DNA of 64,000 nucleotides from Sulfidibacter corallicola (GCF_017498545.1 NZ_CP071793.1:6957001-7021000); one strand, 5' to 3'. Shown: positions 53,085 to 62,932, counted from the stretch's first letter. The notes: generated by a model from the letters alone, not told the origin. Numbers and translations are program-made.

Positions 53085-54926
53085 TTACGGCATGACGCGG
53101 CCCACCGGATATAGTCGCCAAGTGGCGTCCATATAGGGCGATTTTCGGAAGAAGAAATCCAGCCGCTCTCTAGGGTTTTTGGCGAATTCCGGGTCCTCGG
53201 CCACCTTTTTGTCGAATGCCGCCTTGAATTGGGGATCCCGTTCGGCCATCTGGGCGGCCAGCGGCTCACCCACATAGGTCTCGAAGTATTCGGTGCGTTG
53301 CAGGATTTCCAGGAAGTAGCCCCATTGAAAAAAGGAATCGGGAGCCTGGGGATCCAGCAGGGCCACGGCCAGCAAGCCCAGCGGTTGGTCGGTCGGTACC
53401 CAGGCGCTGCCCATCGGGAAGGTGCGCTCCTGCGATTCGGCCGTGACCGTGGCGGACACGCGAACCCGGCCCTCGAAGGGGGCTTCGGCGAGGGAGACGT
53501 TCGAAAGCCGGAGCATGTCCACTTTAACGGTGATCGGTTTCTCGCTGCGTTTCAGCTCGATGCCGTGGCGTTCCAGCTTGGCGATGATCTCCGGCCACGT
53601 CGCCGGGACCCAGTAGCCGCGGGGGACCTGTGCCTCCGCGGTAGGTCGGTTGAAACGAACCAGGGGTAATTGCATCGTGGCCGGCTTGCCGGTCCACTCG
53701 AGCCAGGTTCCGCCGGACAGCGACGAGGTCTCCTTTTCGTAGGCGATACCGAGAAACTCGATCGTCGGCGGCGGTGATGCCTGAGCCGGGCCCCAGGCCA
53801 CCGGAACGACGTTCGGCTTCAGTTTCATGTCTTGGGCTATGGCCTTTCGAAGCGAGGCAGATTCCTCCCGGCAGGTGTCCAGGATGCCCTCGAGGAAGAC
53901 ATAGGTCCCCAATACGCGCTGGTCGTAGGGCTTCAGCGAGTGGTTTTCCACCAGGATGGTCGGCAGCCGTCGCCATTCTCCGTACCCGTTCGAAAAACGC
54001 GGCGTGGCGGTCCAGTCGACGATGCCGGCCTCCAGATTGCGCGGATCGACTGCGAAAATCAACGGACCCGGTACGTGGCCCATGTTTCGCAGCCCGCCAT
54101 CGACCCGTGGTTGGAGCTTCTCGCGCATCCAGGTGCTGATATTCGGGCTGGGTCCGTGGGGTTGGTTGAACCCGTAGGTGATGTCGTACTGATAGTCGAT
54201 GCCGTCCGTGACGTGGATGTCGATGTAGAGATCCGGGTCGTACCTGTTGATGACGTCCACAACAGAAAGAATGCCAGGAGTTTCCAGCTTGGAGTAGTCG
54301 CGATTGAGGTTCAGGTTGCGGGTGTTCGTTCGCCACCCCATGACGCGGGGGCCGCGCTGGTTGATGCGGTTGTAGGCCGAGCGGCGTTCGTGGCCGTCCA
54401 CGTTCAGAATGGGAATGATCAGCAGGTTGGCGGATTTCAGGAGTTCCGCCCTGTTGCCGCGCACCGTCATATCGCGGAGCAGCATCATGGAGGCATCTTT
54501 CCCGTCGATTTCACCCGAGTGGATGCCGGCCTGGATCAGGACCAGGGGCTTGGTGGACTTCTTCAGCATTTCCGGCGAGAACACACCTTCGTCGGATGCG
54601 ACGACCATCACGATCGCACGCCCCTCGTGACTGGTGCCAATGGTTTTCAGGTGCAATTTGGGACTGGCGTCACACAGGCGACGAAACCAGCTCAAGGTCG
54701 CCGCGTGATCTGGAGATTCCATCAAATCGTTCTTTTCGAAGTGGGTGGCCCATTCGTGATCCGGCGCGACGGCCAGGCTTCGGCTCTGGCCCGACCAGGG
54801 TGGGGCCGGCGGCAGGATATCCGCGTTGGCCAGGGGGTGCCCGGCCCATAGGCCCGTGCCGGTCAGGGTTGGGTAGAGTGAGATGGCGAGGAGGAAGAGC
54901 GATAGGGATCGGGTGGCCTGGCGCAT
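53085..54926 (-). CDS. Secreted M14-family zinc carboxypeptidase
   Basis: ATG 54926, with GGAG 9 nt upstream, gives 613 residues and a signal peptide (1-27); the frame extends a further 63 codons without family match. The peptidase domain (about 90-370) has the zinc pair HSGEIDG (His and Glu), the third ligand His in DIHVTDG, the substrate-Arg region NTRNLNLNRD and the catalytic Glu in TILVENHSL. The C-terminal part (about 420-610) is a beta-rich accessory domain. It should remove C-terminal residues from peptides outside the cytoplasm. Confidence 0.9.
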   Translation of the reverse strand: MRQATRSLSLFLLAISLYPTLTGTGLWAGHPLANADILPPAPPWSGQSRSLAVAPDHEWATHFEKNDLMESPDHAATLSWFRRLCDASPKLHLKTIGTSHEGRAIVMVVASDEGVFSPEMLKKSTKPLVLIQAGIHSGEIDGKDASMMLLRDMTVRGNRAELLKSANLLIIPILNVDGHERRSAYNRINQRGPRVMGWRTNTRNLNLNRDYSKLETPGILSVVDVINRYDPDLYIDIHVTDGIDYQYDITYGFNQPHGPSPNISTWMREKLQPRVDGGLRNMGHVPGPLIFAVDPRNLEAGIVDWTATPRFSNGYGEWRRLPTILVENHSLKPYDQRVLGTYVFLEGILDTCREESASLRKAIAQDMKLKPNVVPVAWGPAQASPPPTIEFLGIAYEKETSSLSGGTWLEWTGKPATMQLPLVRFNRPTAEAQVPRGYWVPATWPEIIAKLERHGIELKRSEKPITVKVDMLRLSNVSLAEAPFEGRVRVSATVTAESQERTFPMGSAWVPTDQPLGLLAVALLDPQAPDSFFQWGYFLEILQRTEYFETYVGEPLAAQMAERDPQFKAAFDKKVAEDPEFAKNPRERLDFFFRKSPYMDATWRLYPVGRVMP

Positions 54927-55441
54927 GGGCGGCGTCTCCTGTCGGCGGGGAAGATGATCGAGCATACCGAATTCGCGGAGGGGCGATCCACGGGTGTGTC
55001 CGGAACCGTGCGGGAAAACCACGACCAAATGGCGGGTTGGGCCCACGCCGGATTCCCCGTGACCTCGCCGAAAATTCTCGTGAGTGGGGAGGATGACTTC
55101 AATCGTCGAAGCCACATCCTAAGCCGTGTTTCCGGACAATTGCAAGGGAGTTGTGGGCCTCCGGGACCGAGCCGTGACGGGCTGCCCGACGGGAGATCCG
55201 CAACCCTGCGACGAGGCGTTTTCGGAATCGATCGCTTTTTGAAGGACCAGTCGCGACTCCGACCGATCTCCGAAAAGCGCTGGTTCTCGTTGCGACGATC
55301 CCCTTATAATCATCTAAAACCCATCCACTTCCGCCCCGCAGTCCAAGCGATCGTTCGATTTATCCGCTCCGACCGACGCTTCGCCGCGGTGAATGCGCCA
55401 TTCCCGCGTGCCGCCTCCGATCTTTCAGTCAAGGGAACACC
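54927..55441. other. Divergent intergenic region
   Basis: About 515 bp between the M14 gene and the coiled-coil gene, with no supported gene. AAGGGAACACC precedes the next ATG. No clear promoter pair was identified. Confidence 0.35.
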
Positions 55442-56392
55442 ATGGACCTCAGCCACATCACTGCCAAGCTCGCATCGGAACTGAAACTGGATGGATGCTT
55501 TCTCTTCAGTGGCGCTGGCGATCAATGGTCCGGATCCCAGGCCTCACCGTCGCTGCGGACGTTTTTGGGCAAGCTCTTCAAGTCCAGGCCTGAAGAGTAC
55601 TTTTCCGAAATTCGTTTTTTCAAGTTTCGCGATGAACAACGCCGCGAGGCGCAGCAGTATCTGGCTCTGGTGCCCGTCAAGATCAAAGGCACTTCCTGCC
55701 GCTACCTGGGCCTGGTCTATTCCCAACCCGAGCGTTTACAGGAGCTGCTCAAATACCGCATCATGCCGATGTACCTGCGTACCTGGATTCACCAAATCGC
55801 CGTCGAGGAACGTCTCCGGGAGGATCGCCACCGCGAGTCCGAAACCTTGTTGCAAGCCCTGGACGAGCGACGGGCCTATGCCGACCAGTTGGAATCCAAG
55901 CTCCATGCGTTACGGCACGAGCTGGAACACATCCGCGAGGCCGAGGTCGGTCTCGATCAGAAGGTGAACCAACTGAGTGATTTACTGGCCCAGCAAAACC
56001 AGGAGTACCAGTCGTTGTCCGAGGCCTATCTCGATTTGTTCCGCAATTTCGAATCCATTCAAAACGAGTACATCGCCACCTGCGTCGATTTCGAACAGAC
56101 CATCTTCAACCTGGAAGAGGAGAACGACGAGCTGGTTCGGGAAGTGGCCTCGCGAACCAATTTGCGGGTGGGGCAGATCCGCAAGCAGCGCGAGGATCAT
56201 CGCAAAATGAAAGAGGCGCTTGAAACGGCCGAGGCGGAAGCCACGAAGTATCGCGCGCAATTCCAGGCATTGAAGGAGTCCTACGGCGCGATGACGCCCG
56301 AGAAGGTCGAGGGCATGCGCGAAGTGATGGGCCAGCTCGAGCGCAAGCTGGAACACTACCGCAAGCGTTGTCTGCAATTGGAGCTGGGCTGA
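55442..56392 (+). CDS. Coiled-coil protein with N-terminal GAF-like domain
   Basis: A 316-residue soluble protein. Residues 1-110 look like a small alpha/beta sensory fold (ELKLDGCFLFSGAGDQW, then YLALVPVKIKGTSCRYLGLVYSQP), GAF-like but not assignable. Residues about 118-312 are a nearly continuous coiled coil with heptads of Leu/Glu/Gln. No catalytic output domain follows. No family name can be given; a scaffold or polarity/chemotaxis-type coiled-coil role is conceivable. It is monocistronic. Confidence 0.72.
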   Translation: MDLSHITAKLASELKLDGCFLFSGAGDQWSGSQASPSLRTFLGKLFKSRPEEYFSEIRFFKFRDEQRREAQQYLALVPVKIKGTSCRYLGLVYSQPERLQELLKYRIMPMYLRTWIHQIAVEERLREDRHRESETLLQALDERRAYADQLESKLHALRHELEHIREAEVGLDQKVNQLSDLLAQQNQEYQSLSEAYLDLFRNFESIQNEYIATCVDFEQTIFNLEEENDELVREVASRTNLRVGQIRKQREDHRKMKEALETAEAEATKYRAQFQALKESYGAMTPEKVEGMREVMGQLERKLEHYRKRCLQLELG

Positions 56393-56476
56393 GTTTCTCC
56401 GTAGGTGCAGGGATGTTTGTGGTAAAAAAATGGCAGCTTTATGAGCCTGGATCTGCGGAGGAATCCCCTCCAAAAA

Positions 56477-56719
56477 TCACCGCTCCCCGGCATCATCCTC
56501 GTTTTCCGGTTGCACTCCGTGCTTGCGGTCCCAGCGTCGAGCGAGGGAGGTGGGCGCATTGAAGAAACCGAGGCTCAACATGATCAGGAAAAAAACCGGT
56601 ACCAGCGAACCCGTCTGATACAGGGCGAGGCGGATGTAGAGCAGAATGCCGCTGCCCAGGCAGAGCGCGCCGAGCAGGAACATCAGCCGCGAGGTGATCG
56701 TCAACCAACGAGGTCGCAA
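56477..56719 (-). CDS. Small two-TM membrane protein
   Basis: TTG 56719 with GGGAGG 7 nt upstream gives 80 residues (MRPRWLTITSRLMFLLGALC...). Two TM helices lie at about 11-30 and 36-55, followed by a charged cytoplasmic tail (RRWDRKHGVQPENEDDAGER). It follows the putative lipoprotein gene by 19 bp on the same strand. Function unknown. Confidence 0.68.
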   Translation of the reverse strand: MRPRWLTITSRLMFLLGALCLGSGILLYIRLALYQTGSLVPVFFLIMLSLGFFNAPTSLARRWDRKHGVQPENEDDAGER

Positions 56720-56738
56720 CAGTTTGCCTCCCAAAGAG

Positions 56739-57320
56739 TCAGGGGCCGTTTGTCTTATGGGTTTTGTGTTTGACACCGCGATTGAAGGCGGGATTGGTTT
56801 TGGTGGAGCTGTCGATGATCGCCTGGTAGATGTCCGCTCCGGCCAAACCGTCCGCACATTTTTGTACCACCAGCCAGCAGAAGGTGGGACCCAGCGGGTC
56901 ACCGTATTTGTTGCGGTCGCGGGCCTCCAGCAGCTTCACCTCGTGAGGTTCGCTCATGGCCTCGCGTGCTCGGACGCGGGCCAGCCTGCGCAGTTGATAC
57001 GCGCAGACCGCGCGCTTCTCGAGGGGGAGTCCCTCTTCGATCCAACGCCGGTTCAGCTCGGGGATCGTGTCGACCACGTCGACATACCATTGACGGATTT
57101 CCAGATTGGTTTCGGCGGCGCCCAAATCCAAGAAGGTATCCGGTAATCCGCATTCAGGGAGCGGAGTGGCGTTTTGTGCCGCCTCGGCGATGACGCCCGC
57201 TTCCGGCAGGCACTCGATGAATTGGGTCTCGTCGCAGGGGATCGGTGGCGCCTGGCTACAGGAAATCCCGTGGAGAAATACCAACAAAAGTACGAACGTT
57301 TGTTTTTTTAGAGCAGGCAA
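56739..57320 (-). CDS. Putative lipoprotein of unknown function
   Basis: A TTG at 57320 gives 193 residues. The N terminus (KKQTFVLLLVFLHGISCSQ) looks like a lipoprotein signal, with Cys near residue 21, though the box GISC is not the usual L-x-[GA]-C. The mature part has several Cys residues (CDETQFIECLPE, PECGLPD, CWLVVQKCADG) that could form disulfides. No family recognised. It is followed by a small membrane protein gene. Confidence 0.65.
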   Translation of the reverse strand: MPALKKQTFVLLLVFLHGISCSQAPPIPCDETQFIECLPEAGVIAEAAQNATPLPECGLPDTFLDLGAAETNLEIRQWYVDVVDTIPELNRRWIEEGLPLEKRAVCAYQLRRLARVRAREAMSEPHEVKLLEARDRNKYGDPLGPTFCWLVVQKCADGLAGADIYQAIIDSSTKTNPAFNRGVKHKTHKTNGP

Positions 57321-57546
57321 AGAGCTGAGTTCCTTCCTTGGGCGCTTCGGCCCGGATTGAGTCCGCGGGCACCGTCGTCATTCGCGGGAGCCCCTTGGAA
57401 ATTTGCGGTTATTTTTGCGGATCGAACGCACCGTGGATCGGTGGATCGAGGCATGGACCACGTTTGGTTGGCTGCCATGGAGCCGTGTCGAAGGGCGTCG
57501 AACGGATCTTTGGACGACGACCTCGCACCCTGGCCGTTCCGGCGTT

Positions 57547-58005
57547 TTACGATTTCGGGAGCTTGTCCAACGTCGCTCGGATCATCTTCATGTGATCGTT
57601 CACGCTCAGCTCGTTATGAGTTCGACCGAGAATGGTTCCGTCACTGCCGATCACGTAGGTCACGCGTTTACAGATGCGTAGCAGAGGCCGCAGGGTCTTG
57701 AAGGTTTTCGAGAATTCACCCTTTTCATCCACCACGATCGGAAAGGAGAGGTTGTTGCCCTGGGCGAATTTCTTGTGGGAATCCAAGGAATCGGTACTGC
57801 AACCGACCACGTTGGCGTTGAAAGACTGGAATTCGTTGAACGAGTTCTGGAAGGTGCAGGCTTCCTTGGTACAGACGATGGTGTCGTCCTTGGGGTAGAA
57901 GAAGAGGATCAGCGGGCCATCCTTCCAAAAGTGACCGAGGGGGCCGGAATAGTCGTCGTGGGTTTGGATGGTGGGATTGGGTGCTTGGGTGCCGATGTCG
58001 AGCAT
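57547..58005 (-). CDS. bcp: Bcp-type thiol peroxidase (peroxiredoxin)
   Basis: A 152-residue peroxiredoxin of the BCP/PrxQ class. The active site is YPKDDTIVCTKEACTFQ: peroxidatic Cys45 and resolving Cys50, at the same positions as in E. coli BCP. The conserved Asp/Ser (GCSTDSLDSHKKF) and PIVVDEKGEFSKTF blocks follow. It reduces hydroperoxides with thioredoxin. Monocistronic. Confidence 0.93.
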   Translation of the reverse strand: MLDIGTQAPNPTIQTHDDYSGPLGHFWKDGPLILFFYPKDDTIVCTKEACTFQNSFNEFQSFNANVVGCSTDSLDSHKKFAQGNNLSFPIVVDEKGEFSKTFKTLRPLLRICKRVTYVIGSDGTILGRTHNELSVNDHMKMIRATLDKLPKS

Positions 58006-58080
58006 CGCGACCTCCAGGTGTCATAGATAAAAGTTACTCTAACGTTAATCTTAGCTGAAAACCCATGGCTTGCGCGGTTT

Positions 58081-58986
58081 TCAATGGCCGAGCTCGTGGA
58101 TCAAGGCCGATTCGAGCTCCGCAGATTGGAATTGGAATCCGGCCTGATTCAGCTTTGTCGGAAGGATTTGGGCACCCGACAGCAGCAAGGCTCTGCCCAT
58201 TTCGCCCATCGCCAACCGAATCGCGAATCCGGGAACCGGGAAGAGCGTCGGTCGGTGCAGGACTTTTCCCAGAATTCGGGTGAACTCGCGATTGTCCACG
58301 GGGTTCGGTGCGGTCAGGTTGACGGGCCCGGACAGCGAGCCGTGATGCACACAGAATTGCAACGCCCTGACCACGTCCGTCAGGGCGATCCAACTCATGC
58401 CCTGGCGACCGGAGCCGAGGCGACCGCCTACTCCCATTTTAAACGGAGTCAGCATTTTTGCCAGCGCGCCGCCCTTGGGCGTCAAGACGATGCCGATTCG
58501 GGCGTTGACCACGCGGATGCCCGCGTTGGCGGCGTCGCGGGTCGCCGCTTCCCAATCCGAACAGACATCGGCGAGAAAGCCCTTGCCCGACGGAGCCGTC
58601 TCGTCCAGTTTCGTATTCGCGTGTTGGTCATAGAAGCCGATAGCCGAGGCACACACGAAGGTCTTGGGTGGGTTTTGCAGGCCCGCCAAGGTTTTACCCA
58701 GCAGTTCCGTGCTTTTGACTCGACTGTCGCGAATGCGTTTTTTGCGTGCTTCGCTCCAGTATCCCGAGACCAGGCTTTCGCCGCCCAAATGGACGACCGC
58801 GTCCTTGCCCTCCAGTTTGGCTGCATCGATGGTGCCCTGTTCCGGGTCCCAGGCCACGGTTCGATCTTGACGCCCTTTGTCGGATGAAGGACGAACCAGT
58901 CGATGGATGTCCGCGCCATCTTCCTGAAATGCTTGCGACAGCGCTTGGCCGATCATTCCGCCGGCGCCGCCCATGACGATGTTCAC
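58081..58986 (-). CDS. TIGR01777-family NAD(P)-dependent epimerase
   Basis: A 301-residue short-chain dehydrogenase-like protein. Rossmann motif VMGGAGGMIGQAL at the N terminus, VVHLGGESL, the FVCASAIGFY active-site region with Tyr, and a C-terminal DUF1731 block (PTKLNQAGFQFQSAELESAL). The YfcH/TIGR01777 family has no firmly known substrate. The stop is about 75 bp beyond the peroxiredoxin ATG on the same strand. Confidence 0.9.
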   Translation of the reverse strand: MNIVMGGAGGMIGQALSQAFQEDGADIHRLVRPSSDKGRQDRTVAWDPEQGTIDAAKLEGKDAVVHLGGESLVSGYWSEARKKRIRDSRVKSTELLGKTLAGLQNPPKTFVCASAIGFYDQHANTKLDETAPSGKGFLADVCSDWEAATRDAANAGIRVVNARIGIVLTPKGGALAKMLTPFKMGVGGRLGSGRQGMSWIALTDVVRALQFCVHHGSLSGPVNLTAPNPVDNREFTRILGKVLHRPTLFPVPGFAIRLAMGEMGRALLLSGAQILPTKLNQAGFQFQSAELESALIHELGH

Positions 58987-59214
58987 CGCAATTTCCTCTC
59001 TTGGTTCCGTACCGGAGGGTCCGCTATGGAGGCGCTAGCCTACTTTCTCGTGATGATTCGGCGCGAGGTGATGAACATGGCTGACAACACAAGGCTTGCG
59101 AGGGAGAAAAATCGGAGGTGTACGCGAAGGCACCTCGAGGGTTTTTCGACGGAGCAAGCGCGGTAGTGGCAGGGCTTTTCATCGTCGGGGCAGGAAGCTT
59201 GCGAGTGAGGTAGG

Positions 59215-60264
59215 CTACGAGGTAGAGATCTTCCGGTGTGCGAAAATTCTTGGGTGCATGACTCTTTGCCAGAGCGGAGGAACCAGCGCCAATAATATCA
59301 TCCCCGCATAACCGGTGGGAAGCTGGGGGCTTTCATCGAAATGGCGCAGCGTTTGGTATCGGCGGCCGGGATTGGCGTGGTGATCGGAGTGCCGCTGCAG
59401 GTTGAAAAGGAAACTGTTGGTGACCGTTTCGCTGGCATTCCAGGAGTGGAGTGGGTTCACCTTCTCGTAACGGCCGGATACCGTCTGTTCTCGGCTGAGC
59501 CCGTAATGCTCTACGTAGTTGACGAGTTCAAGTAGCGTGAACGCCACGATTGCCTGTGTCAGGAAAAACACCAGTCCTGGAAAACCGGAAATCACGACCA
59601 CCAGGAGGGCGAGCAGCACTTGGAGTGCGACGTACCAGATCATGGCGTTGTGGTGGGACCAGATCGCGATGCCCTTTCTGTCCAGTCGGCGTGCCTCGAT
59701 CTCACACGCATGTCGGAACCCGCCGATCACCGAGCGCGGGATGAAACGATATACGGGCTCGCCGAAGCGTGCCGTGGCCGGATCGTTGGGCGTACCCACG
59801 TTGGCGTGGTGTCCCTTGTTGTGTTCGATGAAAAAGTGAAGGTAACACACTGGCAACAATAGAGATTTGGCCAGAAATTGTTCGAGCCGGGTGGAACGGT
59901 GGCCCAGCTCATGGGCCAAGGTGATGCCGACCCCGCCCGTGACCAACCCGGTCGAAATCGCAAACAGAAACAGCTCCCAGTTTGGCAGCGTGCTTTGACG
60001 CAGCAGGGCGACGCCGCCCATGATGATCACCCAATGAAGCGGCACGTACAGGAAGGTAATCCAGCGAAACAGTTTGGCATCGCTCCAGTGGCGGTAGCTT
60101 TCCTCGGGAATGTTGGTGGTGTTACGCCCCACCGCGAAATCCAGGAGGGGAATCACACCGAACACGAACAGAGGCGTGAGCAGGTGCCAGGCGCCTCCGG
60201 CCAGATATCCGGCCAACAGAAGGAAGGGAAGGATAAAGGCGATCAGAAAACGCGTGATATTCAT
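59215..60264 (-). CDS. AlkB-like membrane hydroxylase (alkane 1-monooxygenase family)
   Basis: ATG 60264 gives 349 residues (an upstream in-frame ATG adds 7). Six TM segments are visible. The di-iron His clusters of the AlkB/desaturase family are complete: HELGH (about 120), HNKGHH (about 150), and LQRHSDHH (about 305), plus NYVEHYG. It should hydroxylate terminal methyl groups of alkanes or fatty acyl chains using O2 and an electron carrier such as rubredoxin; none is encoded nearby. Confidence 0.9.
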   Translation of the reverse strand: MNITRFLIAFILPFLLLAGYLAGGAWHLLTPLFVFGVIPLLDFAVGRNTTNIPEESYRHWSDAKLFRWITFLYVPLHWVIIMGGVALLRQSTLPNWELFLFAISTGLVTGGVGITLAHELGHRSTRLEQFLAKSLLLPVCYLHFFIEHNKGHHANVGTPNDPATARFGEPVYRFIPRSVIGGFRHACEIEARRLDRKGIAIWSHHNAMIWYVALQVLLALLVVVISGFPGLVFFLTQAIVAFTLLELVNYVEHYGLSREQTVSGRYEKVNPLHSWNASETVTNSFLFNLQRHSDHHANPGRRYQTLRHFDESPQLPTGYAGMILLALVPPLWQRVMHPRIFAHRKISTS

Positions 60265-60435
60265 AGCCACCACCCCGGAGCACATTTGAAAAACGATCGA
60301 GCTTATTTTTGTGGGGTGATTATATCAGAATGCCCGGCGAAGATGCGTTGGGAGAAAAATTGAACGGGGTCGATTCGCGAGTCGGCGAGAGGGGGTCCGC
60401 CGATGGGATCGGAGCCGAACGGACGCCTGAAACGC

Positions 60436-60462
60436 AAAAAGCCGGCCCATTGGCCGGCTTTT
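60436..60462 (-). terminator. Terminator of tRNA-His (bidirectional)
   Basis: GCCGGCC (60441-60447) pairs with GGCCGGC (60452-60458) over a 4-nt loop, flanked by A5 on the left and T4 on the right, so it works on the minus strand after the tRNA and also on the plus strand. Confidence 0.85.
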
Positions 60463-60489
60463 GTTGCATTTAAAGAAGGAAGGGGAAGG

Positions 60490-60566
60490 TGGGGAGGACG
60501 ATGGGGCTTGAACCCACGACCGCTGGAGCCACAATCCAGTGCTCTACCAACTGAGCTACGCCCTCC
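60490..60566 (-). tRNA. tRNA-His (anticodon GTG)
   Basis: On the minus strand: extra G-1 opposite C73, acceptor GAGGGCG/CGTCCTC, TAGCTCAGTTGGTAGAGC D arm, anticodon stem CTGGA/TCCAG around TTGTGGC (anticodon GTG), T arm GTGGG-TTCAAGC-CCCAT and an encoded CCA. The G-1 is diagnostic of tRNA-His. Confidence 0.97.
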
Positions 60567-60658
60567 ACTGTCGAACAAGCCCAAAGCATACCGGATGTTG
60601 TTTCAAGCTTCAAGGGCAAAACCGAAAAAAATGTGAAAAAAGGATAAGTGCCTGAATC

Positions 60659-61432
60659 CTATTGGTTTGAGAACGTGGCGGGAGGAATGAGAAGGGTCTG
60701 GCCCTCGCGAATGGCACTGTTTCCGAGCCCGTTGGCCTGCATGAGGAGATCGACCTCGATGCCGTGATTGCGGGCGATGCGATAGAGGGTATCGCCCTTG
60801 CGAACCTCGTAGTACAGCGGCGTGACGGGGTTGTCGGCGAACTGCGCCAGATGACGGTTCCCGATCAGCGCCGCGGCCTTGACTTTGCCTACGTAATTCT
60901 GGGTTTGCTCCCGAACGAAGGGCTTGATTTCCAACCAGGTGAGTACGTCGCGGGCCTGCATCGCGCGGCGCAGGTCGCCTTCGCCCAGGTTGTAGGCCGC
61001 CAAGACCAGTTCCCAGGAATCGAACTTCGAGCGCAGGTAGGCCAGGTATCTCGCCGAGGCGCGGGCTGCCGCGTGAGGCTGGCGCCGTTCATCGACGTGT
61101 CCGTTGACTTTCAGGCCGAAGGCGGTGGCCGTTTCGGCCTTGAATTGGAACATCCCAACCGCGGCACTGCTGCTGGTGGCGTGGTTGCGGAAGCTGCTTT
61201 CGATCAAGGCCAGCCAAACCAGGTTCTCCGGTACGCCTTCCTGACGGAAGATGTCCTTGAAGCGCGGCACGAAATAAGTGGCGCGCTCTAGGGCTCCCCG
61301 CGTTTGTTCTTGCCGTTCCATTTCCAGGAAATCGATCCACTGAAGAACTTCCGCGCTTTCGGCTTCCAGGTTGAATTCCTCCGGGGGAGGGGCATCGGTC
61401 CAAAACAGCAGCAGGGTGGTGATCCAAAGCAT
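60659..61432 (-). CDS. MltD-like lytic transglycosylase with LysM
   Basis: ATG 61432 gives 257 residues; the frame extends 23 codons upstream without family match. A short hydrophobic N terminus acts as signal or anchor. The SLT domain (about 60-195) shows the catalytic Glu in LALIESSF, SSAAVGMFQFKAETA and ELVLAAYNLGEG. One LysM repeat at about 208-253 (YEVRKGDTLYRIARNHGI, ending EGQTLLIPP) binds peptidoglycan. It cleaves glycan strands to 1,6-anhydro products. Upstream of tRNA-His on the same strand. Confidence 0.92.
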   Translation of the reverse strand: MLWITTLLLFWTDAPPPEEFNLEAESAEVLQWIDFLEMERQEQTRGALERATYFVPRFKDIFRQEGVPENLVWLALIESSFRNHATSSSAAVGMFQFKAETATAFGLKVNGHVDERRQPHAAARASARYLAYLRSKFDSWELVLAAYNLGEGDLRRAMQARDVLTWLEIKPFVREQTQNYVGKVKAAALIGNRHLAQFADNPVTPLYYEVRKGDTLYRIARNHGIEVDLLMQANGLGNSAIREGQTLLIPPATFSNQ

Positions 61433-61943
61433 GGCATTCCGTCTTTGCGAAGATTGAGGGTGACCCGACAAGGATTCGATCGGTCGTCGATCGACGAGCA
61501 TGAGGCATGGATGCGTTGATGTGCCCGTCGTGAAGGCCCGGTGAGCCCGGTTCCCGACGAGCTGGAAGCGATTGGTTGGGGAGCGCCGGCAGATGGCGCG
61601 CGAGATCGAGAAAAGTTTAACCTAGTCTAGTGCCCATCGAGAATCGGAGCAATCCATAACTGTCAAATTTGCCTTCGGGAAGGCGCGATCCCGTGACCTC
61701 TCGAACGGGCTTCGGGATATCGGGTCCACGTTGCAGCGGGCGCTGCTTGGAGATTGGGGGTGAGATTGGCCCCGACGGTGGGATCTTACTGGCGGAACGC
61801 CGTTCCATGAATTCGATCACGCGAGGCCATGGCCAATGGGGGGTGCCGATTTTTCACCCTCGCGACGTCACCTCCGGGGGATTTTTTTTCGCCCTGTTGG
61901 ATGAGACGATCGAAAAAGGCTCCCGTTCTTTCCTGGAGGCGAT
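61433..61943. other. Intergenic region with CTAGTGCCCATC motif copy 3
   Basis: About 510 bp with no supported gene. The dispersed motif is at 61625-61647. CTGGAGGCGAT precedes the following ATG. Confidence 0.45.
61625..61647 (+). repeat. Dispersed CTAGTGCCCATC motif, copy 3
   Basis: GTCTAGTGCCCATCGAGAAT begins at 61625, preceded by GTTTAACCTA as in copy 2 (GGTTTAAG). It differs from copies 1 and 2 at the CCAG/CGAG position. Confidence 0.7.
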
Positions 61944-62246
61944 ATGAAATGGTTTCTTCCCATTCCGGCGATCATCTGGTTTGGTCTCTTTTTGCTGATT
62001 GGTGACGTCTACGTCGTGTTCGGGGAGGAACAAGGGCCCATGGCTTTTCTTTTCGGACTTGTGGTCCTCGGGTACTACCTTTCCTTTACGCCCCTGTTCG
62101 ACTTTTTCACGCAGGGTGGCTTCTACGCCAGGTTCGGCACCTGGGTCAATCACACCTCCGAGGGAGAGCAGGGTTGTATCGCCTTGTTGGTGCGTGGAGG
62201 CCTATTGATGGCGATCTACGGGATGCCGATCAAGACCCTGCTTTGA
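61944..62246 (+). CDS. Small membrane protein
   Basis: A 100-residue protein, TGGAGGCGAT before the ATG. Two or three TM segments (about 3-25, 33-52 and 80-95). No recognised family. It is 90 bp upstream of the interrupted cls gene on the same strand. Confidence 0.7.
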   Translation: MKWFLPIPAIIWFGLFLLIGDVYVVFGEEQGPMAFLFGLVVLGYYLSFTPLFDFFTQGGFYARFGTWVNHTSEGEQGCIALLVRGGLLMAIYGMPIKTLL

Positions 62247-62335
62247 CGACCCCGAAACGGGTGCGACCCCAAACGCGAGCCTCGGTATCCCCCCGAAAAT
62301 GGCTTACAATAAACCCTCTCCGCATCGTAGTTTAG

Positions 62336-62832
62336 ATGTTTTGGGAGTGGGCCCCCGTGTTCGATGATGTGACACTGGTCGGATTGCTGGTTACCTTGGT
62401 GCATGTTCTGGGTGCGCTGAACGCGGTGGATGCCGTCATGAAGGGGCGGTCGCCGCAAGGGGCGGTCGCCTGGGCGATTTCCCTGGTCCTGCTGCCCTAC
62501 TTCGCCTTGCCGATGTATTGGGTGTTCGGCCAGCGTCGATTTCACGGCTACGTTCACGCGCGCCGCGCCGAAATCAAGGCGATCTACGGTGCCGCGGGCT
62601 CGCTGGCAAAGGTCCTGAAGCCCTTCCGGATCGAACCCAATACCGCGGCCGCATCCTATGGTGCCCTGGAGCACCTGGCCAAGATGCCGTTCACCCAGGG
62701 GAACCGGTCCGGCCTGCTGGTGGATGGCGAGGATAGCTTCGCGGCCATGTTCGCGGCCTTGCGCGAAGCTCGCGAGTACGTCCTCGTCCAGTTTTTCTCG
62801 ATTCACGCCGATGCCTTCGGATATAATGGACC
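62336..62832 (+). pseudogene. cls: Cardiolipin synthase, N-terminal fragment interrupted by IS3 element
   Basis: The frame gives two TM segments (about 12-35 and 45-65), the PLDc_N-type LPYFALPMYWVFGQRRFHG block and the start of the first phospholipase D domain (LLVDGEDSFAAMFAALREAREYVLVQFFSIHADAFG). Homology stops near residue 162; a cls protein is about 480 residues with two HKD motifs, neither of which is present. The sequence then runs into IS DNA at about 62820-62832 and the frame ends at 62920. The rest of the gene presumably lies beyond the element, outside the window. Confidence 0.85.
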
Positions 62833-62932
62833 CCATAATCGAGACCAGGAGCTAAGCTTCAAAAGCGTTAAGGTGGGACCTCGGGTAAACAGCGGGGCAG
62901 AGAGCCAAGGGGGAGCATAAAGCGGGCGCTCC

